From assembly GCA_016839545.1 (NCBI GenBank), contig JAEOUB010000456.1, positions 1 through 7,693 on the forward strand: 7,693 bases of DNA, written 5' to 3'. Each line of letters starts with the position of its first letter. Positions within the stretch are counted from its first letter, which is position 1. This DNA is from Candidatus Kariarchaeota archaeon. Lineage in GTDB: Archaea > Asgardarchaeota > Heimdallarchaeia > Heimdallarchaeales > Kariarchaeaceae. The notes under the pieces were generated by a model. That model worked only from the letters and a program-made list of their open reading frames with translations, was not told the origin of the DNA and made no database searches. The translations under genes and the position numbers were made by a program. Positions 1-4,959 of the stretch are shown piece after piece.

Positions 1-615
1 GAGTGCATCATTTTTCTTGTCATATGAGAACACTGCACGGGGACACACCTCTGCAACAAGCTCCTTCTCCTCTACACTGGGATCAATCTCGATACTGGGA
101 ACATACTGATACCCAAGGGAAGCGGTGGGCTGCCACTTGGCATGCTCTCTACCAGTACCCATCCGGGCCATTGCCTCCAGAATAAGCCGCTGATCAGGCC
201 CCATCTTGATGATGGGTATCGCATCATGTACAGGGTAAACGAATGTATTGTTGCTGATGAGCTCCTGCGAGTACACCATCATCTCAGAGTTGGAGTCTGT
301 TTCCTGAGTCAGTGTCAGGGTGACAGTACAGGCATCACAGCCAATACCCTCACAAACTTCACAGTCTTCCTGGTTGTTCAGACCGAGCTGTTCACTTGCC
401 AGTGGAATAAGACCCAATCTGTGTGCCACATACTCGTCAAACAGAGGGCTGGTATTCTCCACCATTGTAATCTCCTCGATCGCAAGAGTTGGAACATACC
501 CCAAAATAATACGTCTCAGTGAATTGGCAAACGCAGGCTCAGTCCCGTCTATGATAAACCGAAGTCTCTCCTTCTCAGGATCTGAAAAATCATCCTCTAT
601 CTTTGTGACATTCAT
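1..615 (-). CDS. rpo3: DNA-directed RNA polymerase subunit Rpo3 (subunit D), C-terminus cut by window edge
   Basis: This is the archaeal counterpart of bacterial alpha and eukaryotic Rpb3/AC40. It pairs with Rpo11 to form the assembly platform of RNA polymerase. The frame is open from the ATG at 615 to the window edge, giving 205 residues of an expected 260-270. Family landmarks are ANSLRRIILGYVPTLAIEE (about residues 29-47), LFDEYVAHRLGLIPL (58-72) and GREHAKWQPTA (about 155-165). Cysteines C85-x2-C88-x4-C93-x2-C96 match the zinc-binding loop of the Rpb3/D family. C191 in VCPRAVF is where the Fe-S-binding ferredoxin-like insertion of many archaeal D subunits begins. The remaining cysteines of that insertion would lie outside the window. 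The ATG at 615 has no Shine-Dalgarno and sits about 37 nt from a good TATA box, so the leader should be very short. An in-frame GTG at 633 lies upstream of the predicted start of transcription and is less likely. The gene is first in its transcript and diverges from rpl38e. Confidence 0.97.
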   Translation of the reverse strand, partial: MNVTKIEDDFSDPEKERLRFIIDGTEPAFANSLRRIILGYVPTLAIEEITMVENTSPLFDEYVAHRLGLIPLASEQLGLNNQEDCEVCEGIGCDACTVTLTLTQETDSNSEMMVYSQELISNNTFVYPVHDAIPIIKMGPDQRLILEAMARMGTGREHAKWQPTASLGYQYVPSIEIDPSVEEKELVAEVCPRAVFSYDKKNDAL

Positions 616-647
616 GGCAAAACGACATATCACGAATGAAACTGAGA

Positions 648-657
648 TTATATAAAA
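648..657 (-). promoter_or_regulatory. TATA box for rpo3
   Basis: The minus strand reads TTTTATATAA, centred about 37 nt upstream of the rpo3 ATG. At the usual archaeal spacing of about 26 nt, transcription would start near 626, leaving a leader of about 11 nt without a ribosome binding site. Predicted from sequence only. Confidence 0.65.
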
Positions 658-727
658 TCAATCTTAGTACAAATCCACTCCACCTAATAATGTCATGACT
701 TCACCCTCGAACCACATCAAAGTCCTT

Positions 728-735
728 TTTTTATA
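728..735 (+). promoter_or_regulatory. TATA box for rpl38e
   Basis: TTTTTATA follows a purine-containing stretch (CAAAG) that could serve as a BRE. Its centre is about 22-26 nt upstream of the ATG at 754, so the transcript could begin almost exactly on that codon and be leaderless. Confidence 0.55.
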
Positions 736-753
736 GCAGGTGAAATGGGGTCT

Positions 754-969
754 ATGCCAGCTGAATTACAATCAATCGACGACTTAACCGACTCACTCCT
801 CGAGAGAACCTACGAGGTCTACCGAAAAGGAAGCGAGCACGGCATGATCAAATACAAGTTTCGCACTAAGAAGACGCTCTTTACTCTGAAAGTTGAGCAA
901 GCAGGAGCCGCTGCAATTGAATCCCGAATTGAGGGAAGCGGTAATCCCATTGAGATTGTCGATATCTGA
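754..969 (+). CDS. rpl38e: Large ribosomal subunit protein eL38 (L38e)
   Basis: A 71-residue basic protein that I assign to ribosomal protein L38e, a small 60S/50S surface protein shared by eukaryotes and some archaea and absent from bacteria. The best evidence is the C-terminal half: IKYKFRTKKTLFTLKV followed by a helix and a final GNPIEIVDI. This reproduces the family's K-F-K-x-R-x-x-x-x-L-Y-T-L pattern, then a helix, then a final beta strand, and the length matches the usual 69-75 residues. The N-terminal helix (SIDDLTDSLLERTYEV) takes the place of the family's IKDFLLTARR helix. The ATG at 754 is preferred over the ATG at 745: it gives the expected MP-type start and fits the TATA spacing, while AGGTGA at 738-743 is only 1 nt from the 745 codon. 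The gene is monocistronic and diverges from rpo3. The protein is short and divergent, so the call rests on pattern rather than alignment. Confidence 0.83.
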   Translation: MPAELQSIDDLTDSLLERTYEVYRKGSEHGMIKYKFRTKKTLFTLKVEQAGAAAIESRIEGSGNPIEIVDI

Positions 970-1003
970 ACAATTACAAGTTGAGTTCCTGTAGTTTTCA
1001 ATA

Positions 1004-1264
1004 TTAGAATTCAATGAGCTGATCGCTTACGATACTTGGAAGTGAGAGGTTGATTGCAACTCCCAATCCTACAAAGATGAGGAGTAGACCTGCAAATATA
1101 TCGAAGATTGCCTGTGTTCCGGTTTCCAGAAGGCTGGTGTTCCCAGCGTATTGAATCAGTCCGACAAGCCCGGTGAAAAGAAAGAGCTGAACGGAGAAGA
1201 AGATCACGACGCCCATTACGATGACATAAACCAGCGTGTTTTTGATAAAACTTCCAACTGCCAT
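1004..1264 (-). CDS. Small two-helix membrane protein, unknown function
   Basis: An 86-residue hydrophobic protein that I do not recognise. It has two clear membrane segments at about residues 10-32 (LVYVIVMGVVIFFSVQLFLF region) and 50-72 (IFDIFAGLLLIFVGLGVAIN region), joined by a polar loop with NTSLLETGTQ. The N-terminus carries one lysine (K8) and the short tail ends IVSDQLIEF. There are no cysteines and no charged residues within the membrane segments. The start is supported by a TATA-like element whose spacing predicts a leader of about 7 nt. The gene follows nuoB on the same strand after a 122-nt gap but has its own promoter signal, so cotranscription is not needed. A role as a small subunit of a membrane complex is possible, but nothing in the sequence shows it. 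The convergent rpl38e ends 34 nt away. Confidence 0.72.
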   Translation of the reverse strand: MAVGSFIKNTLVYVIVMGVVIFFSVQLFLFTGLVGLIQYAGNTSLLETGTQAIFDIFAGLLLIFVGLGVAINLSLPSIVSDQLIEF

Positions 1265-1293
1265 GTTAGTTCAAATTTCTTTACTGTATCATC

Positions 1294-1301
1294 TATTTAA
1301 T
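1294..1301 (-). promoter_or_regulatory. TATA box for the small membrane protein gene
   Basis: The minus strand reads ATTAAATA, centred about 33 nt upstream of the ATG at 1264. The predicted start of transcription is near 1271, giving a leader of about 7 nt. No Shine-Dalgarno is visible. Confidence 0.5.
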
Positions 1302-1386
1302 TATTCTGTATTACTAAAGATGATAACCTCAATCTTGAGAGTAAAGATGAGAAAGTGACCTAGTAACAGGTGTGTTTTTTGATTTC

Positions 1387-2031
1387 TTATTCAGCAGCGG
1401 CTTCTTCTACTTTCTTCTTCTTGTCAGGTACTTCCACATTGGTCAGAGCACCCATGGCAGGGATATCCTGGACTTCCTCGTAGACCATGTTGCCCTTCCA
1501 GGGCTCGTTTGTGCCTGCAATCAGGTCACGTACCTGGTCGTTGTAGTCAACATAATCGGGAACGGATGGGGGTACCCACTCACCAACGGCATCACGTTCG
1601 ATCTTCTCCATCAGCTTGGAGACGGCAAACATGAGTGCCTCGGGACGTACGGGACAGCCGGGAATGTAGACATCAATGGGGATGACCTCGTCAGCACCAC
1701 CAATAATCGCGTAGGATTGGTAGTACTTGCCACCGGATGTGGCACACTCACCCATGGCCATAGACCACTTGGGCTCGGGTATCTGCTCCCAGAGCATACG
1801 CAGACGCGGTGCCAGTTTGTGAGACACAGGGCCGTTGATAATCAGAGCATCAGAATGTCGTGGACTGGGTCGATAGATCATACCGAACCGCTCGGTATCA
1901 AATCGTCCAATACCTGCTGCCATCATTTCCAATGCACAGCACATGATTCCGAATGTTAGTGGCCAGAGTGAACTACGGCGTGCCCACGCTTTGCGGCCCT
2001 CGATAAACTTGCTAATTGGCCCGAAACCCAT
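1387..2031 (-). CDS. nuoB: Complex I-type 20 kDa iron-sulfur subunit (NuoB/FpoB/NdhK family)
   Basis: A 214-residue subunit carrying the terminal [4Fe-4S] cluster N2 of complex I-like oxidoreductases, at the peripheral-arm/membrane interface where quinone or another membrane carrier is reduced. All four N2 ligands are present: the C31-C32 pair in FGIMCCALEMM, C96 in MGECATSGGKYYQ, and C126 in IDVYIPGCPVRPEAL. The adjacent cysteine pair is the Nuo/Fpo/NdhK type; the small subunits of Ech/Mbh group 4 NiFe hydrogenases instead have C-x2-C. The conserved core ends near residue 145. It is followed by about 70 residues that end in a Lys/Glu/Ala-rich tail (KKKKVEEAAAE). A Shine-Dalgarno AGGAG lies at 2044-2048, 12 nt from the ATG, which is rather long. 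No nuoC, D, H or I lies beside it in this window, and its partners cannot be named. F420H2-, NADH- or ferredoxin-linked complexes all remain possible. Confidence 0.93.
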   Translation of the reverse strand: MGFGPISKFIEGRKAWARRSSLWPLTFGIMCCALEMMAAGIGRFDTERFGMIYRPSPRHSDALIINGPVSHKLAPRLRMLWEQIPEPKWSMAMGECATSGGKYYQSYAIIGGADEVIPIDVYIPGCPVRPEALMFAVSKLMEKIERDAVGEWVPPSVPDYVDYNDQVRDLIAGTNEPWKGNMVYEEVQDIPAMGALTNVEVPDKKKKVEEAAAE

Positions 2032-2073
2032 CGTCTTCTTTTACTCCTGTATAGGTCTACTCCTGATGTCTGC

Positions 2074-2087
2074 TATTAAAATAAAAT
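2074..2087 (-). promoter_or_regulatory. AT-rich TATA region for nuoB
   Basis: The minus strand reads ATTTTATTTTAATA. Depending on which part is the box, transcription would start near 2052-2058. That leaves a leader of about 20-27 nt containing the AGGAG at 2044-2048. The 198-nt spacer between the nuoB and peptidase-like starts must hold both divergent promoters. Confidence 0.5.
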
Positions 2088-2201
2088 GATTACCGTAGCA
2101 CACAGTCCTAATTTACAAGGATGAAACTAGCCAGCCAACCATGGGGAGTACTTGGTATCATTTCTTTCAGCCTATTGAATTGCGGACAGTGTAGCAAAAC
2201 C

Positions 2202-2207
2202 TTTTAT
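2202..2207 (+). promoter_or_regulatory. TATA box for the C92/YiiX-like gene
   Basis: TTTTAT is preceded by GCAAAAC, which resembles a BRE. Its centre is about 25 nt upstream of the GTG at 2230, so a leaderless transcript starting on that codon is predicted. There is no Shine-Dalgarno before the GTG. Confidence 0.5.
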
Positions 2208-2229
2208 CATCTTCTCAAACTGATCTGTT

Positions 2230-3132
2230 GTGCATATTATCGGACTTGGTCACCTGGCACTGCTTGTCATCGGGGTGATGATCCTTCTCATGATTATTTT
2301 CAGAAAGGAGTTTGTCCAGCTGGTCCGAACCACTCTAGGAGTGTTGTCATTTTTCATGGGATCCAAGGCTAGACATACCATGAAACTGTTCTTCTTCATA
2401 AAACCCCCATTGCTTGAAGTTGAGACCTACGAGGAAGTTATATCAAAATTCCGTGGTAATCGTCAGATCATGAACATTCACGATGTTCTTCCACTAGTGG
2501 AGACGGGTGATCTTTTCACCTTCATCGGAAAAGTGGAGAAAAGCTACCAGATGGCAATCAAGTGGTTTACTGCCTCTCCTGTCAGTCATGTGGGGATCTG
2601 TTACAAGCCAGATGATGGACCACCACAATTTATTGAGGCCACACGGCATGGATTTGAGTCATTTGACCTCCATGATCGTATCCATTACTTCGCAGGCAGG
2701 TATCCCCTGATCATTTTCCGCAAGCTTCATGCCCCCCGAGATGACGAATTTCACACCAACTTTGAGAAGTTCATTGATGAGAACAAGGAGAAGGAGTACA
2801 CTCCTATGAAAACAGCATCAGGACTCATAGAACTGATGAAAAGTGCCATGGACTTGCGAGTCCCCATTCTCAAGTATGATATCTTTCACAACAAACAGGA
2901 TCTCTCCACTCTGTTCTGCTCAGAGCTGGTGGCGGAGGCGTATAGCCATGTAGGCATCCTTGATCTGGATGATTATATTCCTTCCAATGAGTACACTCCA
3001 GCAGATTTCAGTCGAATCAATGAGAACTGGCAGTGGGGACCTGAAAGAGAGCGTTTGGATAACCTCAACAAGGGAGCCTATCTTGGAGACGAGATCTTTG
3101 TCCATCCAGAAGTCGACCATGAGGGAAATTGA
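2230..3132 (+). CDS. Membrane-anchored permuted papain-like protein (YiiX/YebB, C92-type)
   Basis: A 300-residue protein with an N-terminal membrane anchor (about residues 4-24, HLALLVIGVMILLMIIF) followed by R25 and K26, so the C-terminal domain is predicted to be cytoplasmic. Residues 85-250 look like the circularly permuted NlpC/P60-papain fold (YaeF/YiiX, peptidase C92, related to LRAT). ETGDLFTF (91-98) is followed by a helix, then H120 in SPVSHVGICY, then FIEAT with E136, and last C230 in LFCSELVAEAYSHVGI. In permuted members the catalytic His precedes the Cys, as here, so H120 and C230 are the likely catalytic pair. Relatives are thiol amidases or acyltransferases, some acting on lipids; the substrate here is unknown. 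Residues 29-80 are not explained by the family. The GTG start fits the TATA spacing. The gene ends 10 nt before the next gene's TATA box, so it is probably transcribed separately from the GTPase operon. Confidence 0.82.
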   Translation: MHIIGLGHLALLVIGVMILLMIIFRKEFVQLVRTTLGVLSFFMGSKARHTMKLFFFIKPPLLEVETYEEVISKFRGNRQIMNIHDVLPLVETGDLFTFIGKVEKSYQMAIKWFTASPVSHVGICYKPDDGPPQFIEATRHGFESFDLHDRIHYFAGRYPLIIFRKLHAPRDDEFHTNFEKFIDENKEKEYTPMKTASGLIELMKSAMDLRVPILKYDIFHNKQDLSTLFCSELVAEAYSHVGILDLDDYIPSNEYTPADFSRINENWQWGPERERLDNLNKGAYLGDEIFVHPEVDHEGN

Positions 3133-3142
3133 CCTCGCCATG

Positions 3143-3150
3143 CTTAAATA
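3143..3150 (+). promoter_or_regulatory. TATA box for the GTPase operon
   Basis: CTTAAATA is centred about 44 nt upstream of the ATG at 3191. Transcription should start near 3173, leaving about 18 nt of leader that contains the GTGAG at 3182-3186. The box lies only 10 nt after the stop of the preceding gene. Confidence 0.55.
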
Positions 3151-3181
3151 GAAACAGAGTTCAATTAAGATATTCACTCTT

Positions 3182-3186
3182 GTGAG
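3182..3186 (+). promoter_or_regulatory. Ribosome binding site deciding the start at 3191
   Basis: GTGAG lies 4 nt before the ATG at 3191 and matches the archaeal anti-Shine-Dalgarno complement (GGTGA/GTGAG). The same GTG could be read as a start codon three residues upstream. Its fit as a ribosome binding site favours the ATG. Confidence 0.5.
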
Positions 3187-3190
3187 AACT

Positions 3191-4093
3191 ATGGTTGTCG
3201 AGAAATTCGCTCTTGTACATATCAATCGAGTACAGGGACCTTATATTGTGAAGAGTACGGGTTTCTCGTCTGAAGATACCCAGAAGATCCTTGTATTTGC
3301 ATTGCCTTCAGGGGAGGCTGTCCACGGTAGTGTCAAATTCATTCGACTTGGGGCTGATTTTTACGGTTCGCTCATCCACACAACAGGGGTTGACGGGTCA
3401 GCAAAGGCTTCAGTATTTGCTGTGGATGTTGAGAAATTGAATTTTAACCCTTTTGATCTATCTCCCATTCTGGAAAACATGCTGGAGACTGGAGAACTGT
3501 CAGAACCTCTAGATGACCTGTATCTCAGCTCTCTGCATATCTCACGAGAACCTAGCATAATCGAGGGTTTCACCCATGTGATTGGCTCACTTTTCCTCAT
3601 GGAGCGAGTCATTGTGGTTGGCGATCACAATTCTGTCCTCAATCTTTTTGCAACAATTTATGATGGATTGCCACCATCAGCCATCGCCCTCTTGGTCTGC
3701 AATACGTATACCACTTCATTACACGAACATATCAATCTCCAGGGAGTATCTCACGACGAGGATCTGGCTGATGAACTGGAAATTGCACAGAAGAATAGCA
3801 CAATTGTTCTTCTCCATGCAAACCGTGCATTTGGTCTTTTTCAGACACCTTTCACAGATAGAATTGAGAAACTCTTCGTCGAGAAACGGTTTGAAGATGC
3901 AAAACAGGCAATCCTAGAATTTGTTGAATTACTTAATAATGAGAATATCAATTCCTCAAGTGATTTTGCAAAGAGGCATAAGATCAGTAGAGCAGATGCC
4001 AAGCTCCTCAAAAATTTTCAGGAGAGACTTGAACTTCGAGAAGAGATGCGAAGAAAAAATCCACTCTTCGACGTTACCGGGGGTGCATTCTAA
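3191..4093 (+). CDS. Two-domain soluble protein of the GTPase operon, possibly GAP1-like
   Basis: A 300-residue soluble protein with no signal peptide or membrane helix. Residues 1-115 look mostly beta: LVHINRVQGPYIVKSTGF, FALPSGEAVHG, and AKASVFAVDVEKLNFNPFDL. Residues 125-215 look alpha/beta: ERVIVVGDHNSVLNLFATIY (about 138-157), a DGLPPSAIALLVCNTYTTSL stretch, and a strand STIVLLHA. Residues 225-295 are charged helix, with a helix-turn-helix-like FAKRHKISRADAKLLKNF and a basic tail. This order recalls bacterial GTPase-associated protein 1 (GAP1): an N-domain with 'GY..L..SpGf' then 'F..hLv.....dpf', and a middle domain with a strand, a helix, 'LP' and a strand ending in 'sTy'. I cannot align it here, so this is a suggestion; a longin/DENN-like partner is a weaker alternative. 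First gene of an operon with a 7TM protein (0-nt gap) and an Arf-like GTPase, which suggests a regulator or effector of that GTPase. Confidence is for the gene; the family is about 0.35. Confidence 0.9.
   Translation: MVVEKFALVHINRVQGPYIVKSTGFSSEDTQKILVFALPSGEAVHGSVKFIRLGADFYGSLIHTTGVDGSAKASVFAVDVEKLNFNPFDLSPILENMLETGELSEPLDDLYLSSLHISREPSIIEGFTHVIGSLFLMERVIVVGDHNSVLNLFATIYDGLPPSAIALLVCNTYTTSLHEHINLQGVSHDEDLADELEIAQKNSTIVLLHANRAFGLFQTPFTDRIEKLFVEKRFEDAKQAILEFVELLNNENINSSSDFAKRHKISRADAKLLKNFQERLELREEMRRKNPLFDVTGGAF
4079..4085 (+). promoter_or_regulatory. Ribosome binding site of the 7TM gene
   Basis: GGGGGTG lies inside the last codons of the upstream gene, 8 nt before the ATG at 4094. The upstream stop codon TAA (4091-4093) touches that ATG, so the two genes are translationally linked. 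Confidence 0.6.
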
Positions 4094-4951
4094 ATGGTAG
4101 ACCCGTGGTGGAGTGTTCTCGCCATCAGTGAGGATCCGACCTACATTCTTGCTGAGGATCAGCGTTTTTTCGCAATGATGGCAATGCTCGTTACCTTCAT
4201 CATCATCACCCCACAATTGATCTACAATCTCTACAGGCTTCGAGCAAGCTCTAGTTTCACAGGCTCTCATGCAGAAAGAAACTATACCGTGATGTATGTA
4301 GGTGTGTACTCAACATTTCTGAATTCTTTTCTTCTTAGATTGAGCATCTATCAATCAGATGGCCAATTTTCAGTGTTTGCCCAGGAGAAGGCAGTGCTAT
4401 TTGTAATAGGTATTTCCACGTTTACCGCAGGCTTGGTATTTGTTGCGTTTTCTATTATCAATTTCAGAACACGTACCAAGAAGATCATCTTCGCCATTTT
4501 TATTGCTTTCATTTCCATTGCTGGGACTGTTGTCATCACTCAGACCATGATCATTTTTGGTAATACCACAGTTGTTACACTTTCTCTCACTCTGCAGGCA
4601 CTAGCATCTGTACTGGGTGTGATCTTTCTTTTTATCTTCATTTCATCCTTCCTATTTGAAATGACATACGATCCAAGTAAAATGGAAAAACTGCGTTTGG
4701 TACTTCTATCAATAGGAGTTTCTATGATGGCATTACAGCTCGTCAGTGTTGCGATTGCAGGGGTTGCAAAGCGATTTGGCAACCCTGAACTTTTCATCAA
4801 TACATCAACCTATCTGATACCGTTAAGTTATTTGATAGGACAACCAATTATGTACTTAGTGTTTCATTGGAGCCTTTTCACTCCGACTTGGCTCCTAATG
4901 CGGGCAAGGATAATCCAACCTTCGCTCCGGGGCTATCTACAAAATAAATAG
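4094..4951 (+). CDS. Seven-helix integral membrane protein, predicted N-out/C-in
   Basis: A 285-residue membrane protein of no family I recognise. Seven hydrophobic segments are visible at about residues 25-47, 64-83, 99-122, 129-154, 159-187, 201-226 and 235-262. Charges follow the positive-inside rule. The short acidic N-terminus (D3, E13, D14, E21, D22) and loop 2 (D89, E98) would be outside. Loop 1 (R48, R50, R62), loop 3 (R125, R127, K129, K130), loop 5 (K196, K199, R201) and the tail (R270, R272, R279) would be inside. This gives an extracellular N-terminus and a basic cytoplasmic tail of about 20 residues. There is no retinal-type lysine within helix 7, no heme-binding histidine pattern, and no fused kinase, GAF or HD domain. 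It starts immediately after the preceding stop and ends 8 nt before the GTPase ATG, so it most likely works with that GTPase as a receptor, anchor or exchange platform. This is inferred from position. A transporter cannot be excluded. Confidence 0.9.
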   Translation: MVDPWWSVLAISEDPTYILAEDQRFFAMMAMLVTFIIITPQLIYNLYRLRASSSFTGSHAERNYTVMYVGVYSTFLNSFLLRLSIYQSDGQFSVFAQEKAVLFVIGISTFTAGLVFVAFSIINFRTRTKKIIFAIFIAFISIAGTVVITQTMIIFGNTTVVTLSLTLQALASVLGVIFLFIFISSFLFEMTYDPSKMEKLRLVLLSIGVSMMALQLVSVAIAGVAKRFGNPELFINTSTYLIPLSYLIGQPIMYLVFHWSLFTPTWLLMRARIIQPSLRGYLQNK

Positions 4952-4955
4952 GTGA
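4950..4955 (+). promoter_or_regulatory. Ribosome binding site of the GTPase gene
   Basis: AGGTGA overlaps the stop codon TAG of the 7TM gene (4949-4951) and lies 4 nt before the ATG at 4960. It is a strong archaeal Shine-Dalgarno and indicates coupled translation. Confidence 0.7.
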
Positions 4956-4959
4956 TACA

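Noticed and set aside
142..655. Two overlapping plus-strand open frames of 126 and 111 residues
   Set aside because: Both are antisense to rpo3, which is unmistakable on the minus strand.
745..753. ATG at 745 as the start of rpl38e
   Set aside because: The AGGTGA before it is only 1 nt away, and the TATA box is too close for it. The ATG at 754 fits better. Not fully excluded.
793..1014. Minus-strand frames of 60-73 residues
   Set aside because: They are antisense to rpl38e and rich in cysteine and serine, with no promoter signal.
1372..1959. 195-residue open frame on the plus strand
   Set aside because: It lies antisense to nuoB, whose product has all four cluster ligands and family motifs. 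The plus-strand product has no recognisable domain.
2121..2372. 83-residue plus-strand open frame beginning at an ATG
   Set aside because: It overlaps the start of the C92-like gene in another frame, its composition is not protein-like, and the TATA box lies inside it.
4094..4951. Microbial rhodopsin identity for the 7TM protein
   Set aside because: Helix 7 (STYLIPLSYLIGQPIMYLVF region) has no lysine for a retinal Schiff base.
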